DNA from: Deltaproteobacteria bacterium UBA4427
GTDB lineage: Bacteria > Myxococcota_A > UBA9160 > UBA4427
Reading direction: 5' to 3'
DNA length: 64,000 nt
Assembly: GCA_002390675.1 (NCBI GenBank)
Contig: DGPZ01000192.1
Location: 13,765 to 77,764, forward strand
In this document: one piece after another, positions 1 through 8,887 of the stretch
Layout of the letters: each line of letters opens with the position of its first letter
Position numbering within the stretch: the stretch's first letter is position 1
Position numbers and translations under genes: made by a program
The notes under the pieces: generated by a model
What the model was told of the DNA's origin: nothing
Database searches by the model: none
The model's input: the letters and a program-made list of their open reading frames with translations, nothing else

Positions 1-150
1 CAGAACCGAGCTCTGCGCGAGATGCGTAAGGCCTTCGGACCGAACGAAGGGACTGACCTTCGCGAACATAAGGCCAAATTTCATGCAGAGGAGTCCGGGG
101 GCGCTGGGGTGAAGAGGCGCGACGATACCCAACTCGAACGCCTCAGGTAG
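1..150 (+). CDS. C-terminal end of an unidentified protein (cut by window edge)
   Basis: Frame 1 is open from the first base to a TAG at 148-150 and gives 49 residues rich in Arg, Lys and Glu (it begins NRALREMRKAFG and ends DDTQLERLR). The charged, helical composition and the hairpin terminator about 50 bases downstream fit the tail of a real gene that starts outside the window. The fragment is too short and too low in complexity to assign a family, so the function is unknown. Confidence 0.45.
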   Translation, partial: QNRALREMRKAFGPNEGTDLREHKAKFHAEESGGAGVKRRDDTQLERLR

Positions 151-199
151 CGCCCCTCGGTCAGAGCTCACGAAGGGGATAATCGAACTCTAACGACCG

Positions 200-232
200 A
201 GATCGACCTTCTCGAAAAGGTCGATCTTTATT
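200..232 (+). terminator. Rho-independent-type terminator
   Basis: A perfect 11-bp stem (AGATCGACCTT at 200-210 with AAGGTCGATCT at 217-227) closes a 6-base loop and is followed by TTTATT. It lies 50 bases after the stop of the truncated gene at the left edge and on the right strand to end it. Confidence 0.65.
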
Positions 233-335
233 GCGAATCCGCAATCTCTGATTCCGAGACCTTTATCTCTACAGGCCGGCCACAAAACCTGAACGCCTAA
301 CTCGACCCAAGACAGCGCATCGAACTCGGGTATAA

Positions 336-836
336 CGAGATCGCTACCTGTCCTCACGATGCCCCCAAGCCCACGGTTCTATTCAGAATCCAAAGACAGG
401 ACACCCTTGCCACGCCTGCGGGCAATGCTTGTGCTGCCACACCGTCGCTATCAAGGAGCTGCGCAGAGAGACGGAATCGCCAATATCCGCAGCAGACGGT
501 CACCCCGAGCGGCACGCAGTAGAGCATCGACTCGCGCTGGAGACCCAGGCCGCCGTGGCTTTAGACGAAGCCCGTGACGAATCGCAGGATGAGGGGGCCT
601 GGGATCCAAATCGGGCGGAGCCCACAAATGGCACCCCACGCCATCCTAAAACGACCATTCTTTTGAACTGCACCGCAACTGAAAAACTCGTTTCGTTGGT
701 TCGCAAGTATCTGTATTTATTGATTAAAATTCTCGTCCCGGAACATCTGACACTCGATCCAGCGAATGCATTTGTCCGCCCCGCGAGCTCCGGCGGTCCC
801 GCCCCCTCTCCTGAAAAATGCTGTGCGAGATCATGA
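336..836 (+). other. Gene-poor stretch holding a cysteine-rich open frame without a convincing start
   Basis: Between the terminator near 232 and the flavoprotein start at 953 no gene is clear. One frame stays open from 336 to a stop at 834-836. Its early part encodes a dense cysteine cluster (CHACGQCLCCH at about 408-443) followed by a charged, coding-like stretch, but it has no ATG; the first usual start is a TTG at 429, inside the cluster, with no ribosome binding site. The second half (after about 650) reads like non-coding DNA. It could be a decayed zinc-ribbon protein or chance. Confidence 0.2.
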
Positions 837-952
837 TCCGGGTGGGATCGAGCGGCTATGTTCGGTCGCAGTTTCACGCCCCATCATTCTTCCCAAGCCC
901 CTGGCTCCGCATGTTAAAAGCATGCGTGCCCTCATTTGGAGCCCGCTCAATC

Positions 953-2431
953 ATGTCCGCCGCTTCCACGCCCACCGATGCCCTGCCCTCCAACCCTCGA
1001 AGCGCCGACTCAATTGAGTCCTGGTGGGGCGAATACGATGTCGTGGTTGTCGGCTTCGGTGTCGCGGGCGGTGCCGCCGCAATCGAAGCGCAGCGCGCCG
1101 GCGCCTCGACGCTCATCCTCGAACGCGCGACACGCGGCGGCGGAGCGACGGCGCTCTCCGAAGGCACGGTCTATTTTGGGGGCGGCACGCGCGTCCAGAA
1201 GGCGGCGGGCTTCGATGACTCTCTTGAGAATATGCTCGCGCACGTGAAAGGCGCGGCGGGGCCGACCGCAGATCCCGAAAAGGTCCAGCTCTATTGCGAA
1301 AATAGCCTCAACCACTTCGAGTTCTTCGAGAGCTGCGGCGTCGAATTCAAAGACACCTACTACGACCACAAGGTGATTTTCCCGCCGACCGACGATTGCC
1401 TGATCTACTCGGGCAACGAGCAAGCGCATCCCTTCTCGGAAGAAGCGACACCCATCCCACGCGGACACAAACCAAAAAAGGAAGGCAGCGCCGGCGGCTA
1501 TATTATCGAGCAGATGATCCAGACCTTCGAAGCCGAAGGCGGCACGATTCAAAACGAATCTCGCGTCCAAACCCTCATCCAAGACGAAACCGGCCGCGTA
1601 GTTGGTGTCCTCGCACTCATCGAAGGCGAAGCGCGTGCGATCCGCGCGAACCGCGGCGTCATCCTCACGACCGGCGGCTTTATCATGAACCGGGATATGG
1701 TCGAGCGCTTCGCGCCCGACCTAGCAAAGTGCCGCTTCCCAATCGGCAGCGAAGGTTGTGACGGGAGCGGAATCCGAATGGGCATGGGCGTTGGCGGAAA
1801 CGCCATCAACATGAACGAAGGGCTCATGACCACGCCCTTCTTCCCCCCGGCCAGTCATATCAAGGGCTTGCTCGTCAGCACCCGCGGACAGCGCTTCATC
1901 AACGAAGATTGCTATCACGGCAGGGTCACCGACGCGATCATGAAGAAGGCAGACGGCAAGGCGTACCTGATCGTCGACGACGCGCTCTATGACGAGGAGG
2001 GCATGCTCGCGCGTTACAAAATGGCCGCGGTCGAAGAGACGATCGAAGAACTCGAGGCATCGCTCGGCATTCCGGAGAGCCACCTCGCCCACACCTTCGA
2101 AGCTTATAACCGATCAGCCGAAAAGGGCGAAGACCCCATCTTCAACAAAGCGAGCAAATACGTAACGCCCCTTAACAACCCACCCTTCGCCGCTCTCGAT
2201 CTCGCCGTCGACGAAAGCATCTGGGCCGTATTCACGTTAGGCGGCCTTGAAACGAAGGCGAGCGGGGAAGTGCTCAGCGTAGATGGTGAAATCGTCGGTG
2301 GCCTCTATGCCGCAGGCCGAGCATCCGCAGGCCTCACGCGCTCTGGCAGTCACTACGCGAGCGGCATGTCCATCGGCGGAAGTAGCTTCTTTGGCCGAAT
2401 GGCCGGGAAAAACGCGGCAAAATCGGCGTAG
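953..2431 (+). CDS. FAD-dependent oxidoreductase of the KstD/fumarate-reductase flavoprotein family
   Basis: The product of 492 residues begins with a Rossmann FAD motif (VVVVGFGVAGG) after a 30-residue leader and ends with the family signature around RSGSHYASGMSIGGSSFFG, which closes the flavin site. Relatives include 3-ketosteroid delta1-dehydrogenases and fumarate reductase-like flavoproteins; the exact substrate cannot be read from the sequence. The frame is open upstream to 818, but the ATG at 953 is preceded by GGAG at 938-941 and gives the normal short leader, so I chose it. The gene converges on a P450 gene 25 bases away, and an acyl-CoA dehydrogenase follows, which suggests oxidation of a steroid, terpenoid or other alicyclic/alkyl substrate. 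Confidence 0.85.
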   Translation: MSAASTPTDALPSNPRSADSIESWWGEYDVVVVGFGVAGGAAAIEAQRAGASTLILERATRGGGATALSEGTVYFGGGTRVQKAAGFDDSLENMLAHVKGAAGPTADPEKVQLYCENSLNHFEFFESCGVEFKDTYYDHKVIFPPTDDCLIYSGNEQAHPFSEEATPIPRGHKPKKEGSAGGYIIEQMIQTFEAEGGTIQNESRVQTLIQDETGRVVGVLALIEGEARAIRANRGVILTTGGFIMNRDMVERFAPDLAKCRFPIGSEGCDGSGIRMGMGVGGNAINMNEGLMTTPFFPPASHIKGLLVSTRGQRFINEDCYHGRVTDAIMKKADGKAYLIVDDALYDEEGMLARYKMAAVEETIEELEASLGIPESHLAHTFEAYNRSAEKGEDPIFNKASKYVTPLNNPPFAALDLAVDESIWAVFTLGGLETKASGEVLSVDGEIVGGLYAAGRASAGLTRSGSHYASGMSIGGSSFFGRMAGKNAAKSA

Positions 2432-2456
2432 GTTGGCTTCGCAATAAGGCTGCTGG

Positions 2457-3737
2457 TCAGCCAGCCTTACCAGGCGTAAATGCGCAGGGCATGCGCTTGA
2501 TTCCGTGAATAAAGTTGGACTCAAGCCGCTCGGGTGCGCCCGTGATTTCAAGATCGGGCATTCGTCGCAAGAGCCGCTCGAACATTACCTTGATCTCACG
2601 ACGAGCCAGGTTGGCGCCAAGACAGAAATGCGGCCCCGGGCCGCCGAACCCAACATGCTCATTCGGCGTTCGAAGCACATCGAACTGATGCGGGTTTTCG
2701 AAAACCGCTTCATCTCGGTTGGCCGAGTTGTACCAGAGGATCGTCTTGTCCCCAGCCTTCATCTGCTGACCGCCTAGCACAGTGTCTTCCGTACAGGTTC
2801 GTCGCATAAAGATCACAGGCGAGGCCCATCGAACGACTTCTTCAACCGCCGTCGGGGCGACACCCTCAAAATCAGCTGCCCACTTCTTACGTTCGTTGGG
2901 ATTGTCGCAGAGGGCCTTCATGCCGTGGCTGATCGCGTTTCTCGTCGTCTCGTTTCCCGCGACAACGAGCAAGATAAAGAAGGAAGCGAGTTCCCCTCCG
3001 CTCATCGCGCCGTCTTCAAGATCCGCATTCAACAGCTGCGTCGTCAGATCGTTGCCCGGGTTCTTCGCGCGATCCGCTGCAATCTCATTCATGAGCGCAG
3101 CGAGTTCGCCACCCGCACCAAGAGCCGCCGGAATCATCTGCGCTGGATCTGAGACGAGATCGGGGTCGCCCAGGCCAAGGATGACATTGGTATTTCGAAA
3201 GACCATCTCAGTTTGGCTATCGGGGATTCCCATCATGTCGCAGATGATTTCCAGGGGAAGCGGCGCCGCGATGTCAGTCACGAAGTCGCATTCGCCGCGC
3301 TCGATCACACGGTCAATGATTATATCTGCGCGGCGCTCGACGGAGTCTTCCAAACGGCCCAGGGCCTTAGGCGTGAAGCCTCGGGAGACGATGCGACGGA
3401 GACGTCCGTGGCGCGGGTCATCCATATTAATCATGCCGCCAAAGAACTCCGAAAATTCCGGCGGCAGGTCCGCGATAGACGTCGCGCCTCGCGCCGACGA
3501 ATGAATCGCCGGATTTCGACTCGCCTCAAGCACGTCCGCATGGCGCGTGAGCGACCAATACCCGGGTCCTGCCGGAATCGGAGAATTAGGCATTATCTCC
3601 TCTTCCTCATCCCAATGAACGGGACACTCCTCGCGCAGCGTCGCGAAAGCGCCTTCGCGCTCCTCGATCGGCCGCATCCAGAAGTCGCGGGGGGAGAGCT
3701 TGATTTGATCAACGGACAGAACTCGGCGAATTTCCAT
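2457..3737 (-). CDS. Cytochrome P450 (CYP125/142/124-like)
   Basis: A 426-residue soluble bacterial P450. The oxygen-activation helix I shows AGNETT, the K-helix ExxR is EVVR, and the heme-binding loop is FGGPGPHFCLG with the thiolate ligand at Cys372. The C-terminus (NFIHGIKRMP) resembles the CYP124/125/142 group, which hydroxylates terminal methyl groups of branched or sterol side chains in actinobacteria; that substrate is inference here. The start at 3737 (MEIRRVLS) was chosen because the upstream extension to 3998 is Arg-rich and not P450-like. The gene converges with the FAD oxidoreductase gene. Electron donors are not adjacent; a Rieske ferredoxin lies 14 kb away. Confidence 0.92.
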   Translation of the reverse strand: MEIRRVLSVDQIKLSPRDFWMRPIEEREGAFATLREECPVHWDEEEEIMPNSPIPAGPGYWSLTRHADVLEASRNPAIHSSARGATSIADLPPEFSEFFGGMINMDDPRHGRLRRIVSRGFTPKALGRLEDSVERRADIIIDRVIERGECDFVTDIAAPLPLEIICDMMGIPDSQTEMVFRNTNVILGLGDPDLVSDPAQMIPAALGAGGELAALMNEIAADRAKNPGNDLTTQLLNADLEDGAMSGGELASFFILLVVAGNETTRNAISHGMKALCDNPNERKKWAADFEGVAPTAVEEVVRWASPVIFMRRTCTEDTVLGGQQMKAGDKTILWYNSANRDEAVFENPHQFDVLRTPNEHVGFGGPGPHFCLGANLARREIKVMFERLLRRMPDLEITGAPERLESNFIHGIKRMPCAFTPGKAG

Positions 3738-3889
3738 GGCGAGGGAACCTAAGTCAGGCTCCCGTCTCGTCAAGGACGCAGATCGACTCAACCAAAGACC
3801 GCCGGTCCAGCTAGACTGCCGCTTGCCTTTCAAAGGGCCCGAGACAATATGCCGCAACCGCCTCATACGCCGCGCAGGAGAAGATCGAA

Positions 3890-5134
3890 ATGCATGAATG
3901 GAGCGAATCTCAACTGATGATCCGGGACGCCGTCCGGACCTTCGTCGAAAACGAAATCGCCCCGCATGTCGAGGAGCTCGAACACGGCGACATGCCACCC
4001 TATGAGCTCATGCGCAAAATGTACAAGACCTTCGGCATGGACGAGATGGCACGTGCCCGCTTCGCCAAGACGATCGAAGCGGAGAAGCGCGGCGAAAAGC
4101 CGACGAAGGGCTCCGGCAAATCTCCCGACCCCGAAGCGAAAGCCGATCAGGCCGCAGCCACTCTCATCCCGATCATCGAACTATGCCGCTACTGCCCCGG
4201 CATGGTTACGGCCCTCGGTGTCAGCACGGGCTTAGCTGCAGGCGCGATCAACTCGAAGGGGACGATCGAGCAAAAAGAGCGCTGGGCCCTCGACATCATG
4301 ACCCTCGACAAGATCGGCGCCTGGGCGATCACCGAGCCCGGATCCGGATCCGACGCCTTCGGTGGAATGCGCGCTTCTGCGCGACGCGAGGGAGACGAGT
4401 TCGTCCTGAACGGCTCGAAGACCTTCATCACGAACGGCCCCTTCGCCGACACCACGGTCTTCATCTGCAAGCTTGAAGAAGACGGCGTCGACACACGCGA
4501 CCGCAAAATTCTCAATTTCGTGCTCGACCGCGGCATGCCGGGCTTCGAGCAGACAAAGCCGCTCCGCAAGATGGGGATGCATTCGTCTCCAACGGGCGAG
4601 CTCTTTTTGCAAGACGTTCGGGTTGGGATGGACCACCTGCTAGGCGAAGAAGCCGCACTCACCCGTGGCGGCGGCGGGCGCGAAGGCGCCAAGGGCACGT
4701 TCCAGACGGAGCGATCCGGGGTTGCCGCGATGGCGCTTGGGATGGTCGATCGATGCCTCGAGCTTTCCGTGAAATACGCACGCGAGCGCGTTCAATTCGA
4801 GCGGCCCATTGGCGAGTACCAGCTCATCCAAGACAAGCTCGCGCGTATGGAAGTCGCGCGCATGAATCTCCAGAACCTGGTTTTCAGAACGATCGAGCTC
4901 ACCGCGCACGGAAAGACGATGACCTATGCCGAGGCTTCGGCTATGAAGCTGTACGCGGCGCGTGCTGCCGTCGAAGTGGCCATGGAGTCGGTGCAAGTCT
5001 ACGGCGGAAACGGTTATATGTCCGAATACGTCGTCGAGCAATTCGCACGAGACTCGAAGGTCCTACAAATTTACGCCGGCACCGACGAGATGCAGATCCG
5101 TGCAATCGCGAAGGATTTACTTTCGCGAGGCTGA
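3890..5134 (+). CDS. Acyl-CoA dehydrogenase
   Basis: This 414-residue protein has the acyl-CoA dehydrogenase fold: ITEPGSGSDAFG in the flavin-binding middle domain, ARERVQFERPIGEYQLIQDKL in the C-terminal helical domain, and VYGGNGYMSEY near the end. It oxidises an acyl-CoA to the 2,3-enoyl-CoA. The usual catalytic Glu of the YEGT motif is Ala396 here (QIYAGTDEMQ). Glu274, in QTERSGVAA, falls where isovaleryl-CoA and long-chain dehydrogenases carry their base, so the enzyme is probably active with a relocated base and a branched or long substrate. Residues 61-88 form a Lys/Glu/Gly-rich insertion between N-terminal helices. The gene starts 152 bases from the P450 start, back to back. Confidence 0.92.
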   Translation: MHEWSESQLMIRDAVRTFVENEIAPHVEELEHGDMPPYELMRKMYKTFGMDEMARARFAKTIEAEKRGEKPTKGSGKSPDPEAKADQAAATLIPIIELCRYCPGMVTALGVSTGLAAGAINSKGTIEQKERWALDIMTLDKIGAWAITEPGSGSDAFGGMRASARREGDEFVLNGSKTFITNGPFADTTVFICKLEEDGVDTRDRKILNFVLDRGMPGFEQTKPLRKMGMHSSPTGELFLQDVRVGMDHLLGEEAALTRGGGGREGAKGTFQTERSGVAAMALGMVDRCLELSVKYARERVQFERPIGEYQLIQDKLARMEVARMNLQNLVFRTIELTAHGKTMTYAEASAMKLYAARAAVEVAMESVQVYGGNGYMSEYVVEQFARDSKVLQIYAGTDEMQIRAIAKDLLSRG

Positions 5135-5286
5135 GGCACAGCTCGCGGTTTAGTCTTCGCGCTCATTAGGCAGCCTTGGCCTTCCTTGAACTAAAGACTC
5201 GCTCTGTTCATGGGCTCTGAGTGAAACCCACCTGATCGACGCCCAACCTACCCGACCCCGTAGAGGGTCGTACTCGGAGACTACGC

Positions 5287-6189
5287 TTGGGAATCGGCTG
5301 GATCGACATCGCGCTTGGCGGCGCGATGTTCGTCATGATGTTTGCGATGGGACTCAGTCTCTCCACAGGGGACTTCGATCGCATCCGCTCGAATCCTCGA
5401 ACAACGATCGTCGGGACGGCTGTCCAGCTCGTCATTATGCCCATAGTGGGTATGGGACTCGCTGCGATTCTCGAATTGCCTCCTCTGTTAAGTACAGGAC
5501 TAGTCATCGTCGCCGCATGCCCCGGTGGCCTCTTCTCAAACATGTACATTCATTTCGCCGGCGGAAACACGGCGCTCTCCATCACACTCACCGCGACCGC
5601 CACTATGGCCACGCTCTTCACTCTGCCCCTGTGGGTGCAGTACGCACTTATTAATTTTTCGCCCGGCGGCGTCACAACCGTTGAGATGCCCGTTCTCGAC
5701 ACTGCGCTTCGCCTCAGCATGCTGACGATTTTCCCCGTCGGCGTCGGCATGTTCGCGCGAAGTCGATCCCCCTCGCTTGCACGCTTTGAACGACGGCTCT
5801 CTGCCTCCGCAGCCACCGTGATCGTGATCGGTGCCGTCACCCAGGGTGCTTCTCGGCCCGACATCCCCCTCGAAGTGTTTTTGGAAGCAGCGGGAGCCGC
5901 GGCCTGGTTCGCCCTCGCGGCGATCGTGGTGGGCACCGGCGTTCCGGCCCTCTTTCGTATCCCCGCCCGGGATACCGTCACGATCGCCGTAGAAATGATT
6001 GTAAAGAACACGATGCTCGGAATCGTGTTAGTCAGCCAAGCCATGGACTTCGAAGCGTTGATTCCGATCTTCGCCTTCGCCCTGTTCCAAACGCCTGGCG
6101 GTCTCTTCTTGCTCATCACCTGGCGCAAGCTCAAGAAGGCCGGCTACTTCAAAGAGGATCCGTCCGAAGGCCACGGAGAAGCCGCGTAG
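5287..6189 (+). CDS. Bile acid:sodium symporter (BASS) family transporter
   Basis: A 300-residue integral membrane protein with about nine hydrophobic segments. Both sodium-site signatures of the family are visible: CPGGLFSNMYIHFAGGN and an E-x4-N pair in VEMIVKNTML. BASS proteins import bile acids, pantoate, keto acids or other organic anions with sodium. The start is a TTG at 5287, supported by GGAG at 5276-5279 with a 7-base gap; no ATG lies nearby. The gene stands alone between the acyl-CoA dehydrogenase and a convergent LLM gene. Together with the KstD-like and P450 genes it may supply a sterol-like or carboxylate substrate, which is inference. Confidence 0.85.
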   Translation: MGIGWIDIALGGAMFVMMFAMGLSLSTGDFDRIRSNPRTTIVGTAVQLVIMPIVGMGLAAILELPPLLSTGLVIVAACPGGLFSNMYIHFAGGNTALSITLTATATMATLFTLPLWVQYALINFSPGGVTTVEMPVLDTALRLSMLTIFPVGVGMFARSRSPSLARFERRLSASAATVIVIGAVTQGASRPDIPLEVFLEAAGAAAWFALAAIVVGTGVPALFRIPARDTVTIAVEMIVKNTMLGIVLVSQAMDFEALIPIFAFALFQTPGGLFLLITWRKLKKAGYFKEDPSEGHGEAA

Positions 6190-6219
6190 CAATTTGGGTT
6201 AGGCCCCGCTTCGAGACAC

Positions 6220-7086
6220 TCAGAAATACCGGATGATCTCTTCGGCGTAGGCTTCCATGGATCGCTTCTTCTGATCGATCGTCGACGGACCGTCGAACTC
6301 AAACCAGAACGGCAAATGGATTCCGGACGTCATTCCTTCGTCTTCCATTCGGCGAAAGAGATCCACCTCCGCATCCGCGTAAAGTCCGATCAAGGTCTCG
6401 AAGGGACGGTCACCCCGCCCGGCTTCTTTGCGCAACGTGCGCAGCGTCTCCATAAGCGCCGGGACTTCAGCTGGCGTATTGCCTGCGCCAATCCAGCCGT
6501 CCCCAACCCGCGCCGCGCGGCGCAGCGCCACTTTCGCAGTACCTCCGAAATAGAGCGGCACCGGGTGACTCGGCTTCGGACTCACAACAATCGGATCCCA
6601 GTCAAAAAACTCACCGCGGGCTTCGTAGTAGTCCCCCGTCCAAAGCCCCTGCATCACGTCGATCATCTCGTCCATGCGCCGACCCCGCGACTTAAAATCG
6701 ACCCCGTAGAGGTCGAATTCCTCTCGCATCCAGCCCGCGCCGACACCTAACGCGAATCGTCCCTTCGAAAGCGTCGCGAGTGTCGCGGCTTGCTTGGCGA
6801 CCTCGATCGGGTTTCGGAGTGGTAAAACATACACGCCGCAGACATAACGTAAACGCTCGGTGACGGAGGTGATCGCCGCTGCGCTGGTCCACATGTCGGG
6901 GTATTCACTGTCGGAGGTCTGTGGCGGATAGCCGGATTCCGAATACGGATAGTCCGGCCGCATCGTCTTCGGATAAAGAGCGTGGTCCGCTCCAATCACA
7001 CCCTCATACCCAAGGCTTTCAGCGAAGCGAGCTATATCGCAAAGCTGATCCGTCTCAGCCCAAGTGATCGATTGCCAAAATTTCAT
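6220..7086 (-). CDS. LLM-class (luciferase-like) F420-dependent oxidoreductase
   Basis: The 288-residue product has the luciferase-like TIM barrel: FAESLGYEGVIGADHAL near the N-terminus, RNPIEVAKQAATLATLSKGRFALGVGAGW (residues about 95-125), and VPLYFGGTAKVALRRAARVGDGW after the middle. Members of this TIGR03619-like group use F420 or FMN; the F420 assignment rests on family resemblance. The ATG at 7086 (MKFWQSITWAE) matches the family N-terminus; a GTG at 7134 would add 16 atypical residues. It converges on the BASS transporter gene, and a zinc-ribbon microprotein gene sits 76 bases upstream on the same strand. Confidence 0.85.
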   Translation of the reverse strand: MKFWQSITWAETDQLCDIARFAESLGYEGVIGADHALYPKTMRPDYPYSESGYPPQTSDSEYPDMWTSAAAITSVTERLRYVCGVYVLPLRNPIEVAKQAATLATLSKGRFALGVGAGWMREEFDLYGVDFKSRGRRMDEMIDVMQGLWTGDYYEARGEFFDWDPIVVSPKPSHPVPLYFGGTAKVALRRAARVGDGWIGAGNTPAEVPALMETLRTLRKEAGRGDRPFETLIGLYADAEVDLFRRMEDEGMTSGIHLPFWFEFDGPSTIDQKKRSMEAYAEEIIRYF

Positions 7087-7162
7087 ACCGCGGACGCACC
7101 TCAATACGGTTCCGCGAAGGTCCAACGACGCCACGAATTCGTAGCGAGGACGGACTCAATAA

Positions 7163-7327
7163 TCAGTATGGGCGGGGTTTGTCATCGCCCGGGCGCAGAC
7201 CGTTCGACGAAAGTGCAGTCTGCAGCTCCTCGTGGCAACCCTGACAGAGCGCATGGCTCGTCGGTGCGATCCCGAGTCCCGCAGCTATTTGAATTATAGT
7301 TCCACACCAAGCGCAAATCTTGCTCAT
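7163..7327 (-). CDS. 54-residue zinc-ribbon-like microprotein
   Basis: The minus strand encodes a 54-residue protein with two CxxC pairs: ICAWCG (Cys5, Cys8) and LCQGC (Cys28, Cys31), followed by a His and a basic, proline-rich tail. This is the layout of a treble-clef or zinc-ribbon knuckle as found in short SHxLCxxC proteins and at the ends of some sensor proteins. The ATG at 7327 is preceded by GAGGGGAAGG. The stop lies 76 bases before the LLM oxidoreductase start on the same strand, so the two may be co-transcribed. The family is not certain; metal binding or a regulatory contact is the likely role. Confidence 0.6.
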   Translation of the reverse strand: MSKICAWCGTIIQIAAGLGIAPTSHALCQGCHEELQTALSSNGLRPGDDKPRPY

Positions 7328-7633
7328 GCCTTCCCCTCATTCAGATCGCCCCTCGCAGAAGGAGACCGTCGTCGTCGGTTACCCCGACGGGTTTGGACAC
7401 ACACTCTCCTGAACCGAAACGCGCGCCCGCGGAGACAACCCGCAACCAAAGGTCACCACAACGCGCGATTTTGTCTATACGGTTTTCCCCCTATCACGCG
7501 GATTGAAAACTACGGGTTACGAAAGCCACACTGATTTGAAGTCGCGGTCGCAAAACGCGACACTCGGGACGCGCACGCGACAAGGCGATACCCGGGGCGC
7601 ACACGACCCGTGCCCTAAGGAGCTGACGAGCAA
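7328..7633. other. Intergenic region between divergent genes
   Basis: About 300 bases between the microprotein start and the D-2-hydroxyacid dehydrogenase start. It must hold both promoters, but I see no clear -35/-10 pair, repeat or additional gene. The only marked signal is AAGGAG at about 7616-7621, the ribosome binding site of the next gene. Confidence 0.4.
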
Positions 7634-8698
7634 ATGAGCGAGCAAGCATCTCAAAATCCGATCCGTGTCTGCCTCGGATTTCCGCCCTTTCATGCGCAGG
7701 CGTATCTCACCCGCTTAGAAGCCATCGAAGGCGTTGAAGCGACGATTCTTCCAATCGATCCCGGCGGCGACTGGGCTTCCCAGGCTGCAGAGGGACCCTA
7801 TTCGGAACCGCCGCCCTGGGGCGCCTCCGTAGCCGCGGAGCGTGCAGCGGCGCTGGCTGAGTGCGATGTTCTCACGACGCTGCACGCGCCCGACCGACTC
7901 TTTGAGCGCGCACCGAAGCTCAAGTGGCTTCAGGCCTGCGGAGCCGGAGTCGAACAATTTGCCACGGCCGGGATCGACCAGGACCGCGTCATCCTCACGA
8001 ACTGCACCGGCGTAAGCGCGGGATCCATGTCTGAGTGGGTGATAGGACGCCTGCTCCAAGTCTGGAAGCGTTTCCGCGAAGCCGACGCCTACCAACAGGG
8101 TCACAAATTCGAACGCTCCTACGGCCGCACTTTCGCCGGATCGACCATCGGCATCGTCGGTCTTGGCGGAATCGGCCAAGCCGTCGCCTCCCGCGCACGT
8201 GCACTCGGATGCCGCACGCTTGGCCTGAAGCGAAGCGCTAAGCCCGGCGACGTCTCAGAGCATGTCGATGAACTCTTTCCCAGGGAAAAGCTTCACGAGC
8301 TGCTCGCGCAGTCCGACGCCGTCATCATCTCGGCGCCGGCGACCGCGCAGACGCACCATATGATCGACGCGGCAGCGCTTGCGGCGATGCCTCGGCATGC
8401 GGTGCTGGTGAATGTCGCGCGGGGCACTTTGGTCGATGAGGTGGAGCTCGCTCGCGTGATGCGGGATGAACCGCTTGCGGCAGCAGTGCTCGATGTCTTT
8501 GATCCTGAACCGCTCAATTCTGCGAGCCCGCTCTGGGATCTCCCGAACGTTTACGTCTCGGCGCATTCCTCGGTTTCTGTGGATCGCTATATGGATGATG
8601 TTTTCGCGCTCTTCCTCGACAACCTCGAACGCTTCCAAAATGGAGGCGCGCTTCGTAACGAGATCGACATGAACAGCCTCGGTTTCGTAGCGCCCTGA
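7634..8698 (+). CDS. D-isomer-specific 2-hydroxyacid dehydrogenase (NAD-dependent)
   Basis: A 354-residue enzyme of the phosphoglycerate/glyoxylate reductase fold. The nucleotide-binding domain carries IGIVGLGGIGQAVASRARALG; the catalytic Arg lies in VNVARGTLVD, the Glu in LDVFDPEPL, and the His in VYVSAHSSV. It interconverts a 2-oxoacid and a D-2-hydroxyacid. The substrate is open, since an unusual N-terminal domain (VCLGFPPFHAQAYLTRLEAI) differs from SerA. The ATG at 7634 follows AAGGAG with a longish 12-base gap. No partner gene is close enough to define a pathway. Confidence 0.9.
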   Translation: MSEQASQNPIRVCLGFPPFHAQAYLTRLEAIEGVEATILPIDPGGDWASQAAEGPYSEPPPWGASVAAERAAALAECDVLTTLHAPDRLFERAPKLKWLQACGAGVEQFATAGIDQDRVILTNCTGVSAGSMSEWVIGRLLQVWKRFREADAYQQGHKFERSYGRTFAGSTIGIVGLGGIGQAVASRARALGCRTLGLKRSAKPGDVSEHVDELFPREKLHELLAQSDAVIISAPATAQTHHMIDAAALAAMPRHAVLVNVARGTLVDEVELARVMRDEPLAAAVLDVFDPEPLNSASPLWDLPNVYVSAHSSVSVDRYMDDVFALFLDNLERFQNGGALRNEIDMNSLGFVAP

Positions 8699-8790
8699 AC
8701 ACGCGAAATCATTGAAAGCCCCCGGAGCGAATCGAAGCCCTCCTTGCTCGAAGCCCCTACAAGCGCGAACCCATAGAACTCGCGGGGCTC

Positions 8791-8827
8791 AAAAAAAACA
8801 GGCGTCGTACCCGAGGTACGACGCCTG
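8791..8827 (-). terminator. Strong Rho-independent terminator of the bfd gene
   Basis: Read on the minus strand, a perfect 13-bp GC-rich stem (plus-strand arms 8799-8811 and 8815-8827) closes a 3-base loop and runs into eight T residues (A8791-8798 on the plus strand). It lies 60 bases past the bfd stop. It may also limit read-through from the convergent dehydrogenase. Confidence 0.92.
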
Positions 8828-8887
8828 CTAAATTCGCTTGAGTCGAACACCCTATTGGATGCCTGAGCTCCTGGATAAATCTTCGGA

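Noticed and set aside
2446..2468. AAGGCTG/CAGCCTT hairpin between the flavoprotein and P450 genes
   Set aside because: The stem overlaps the P450 stop codon, is only 7 bp, and has no T-run; it may be incidental.
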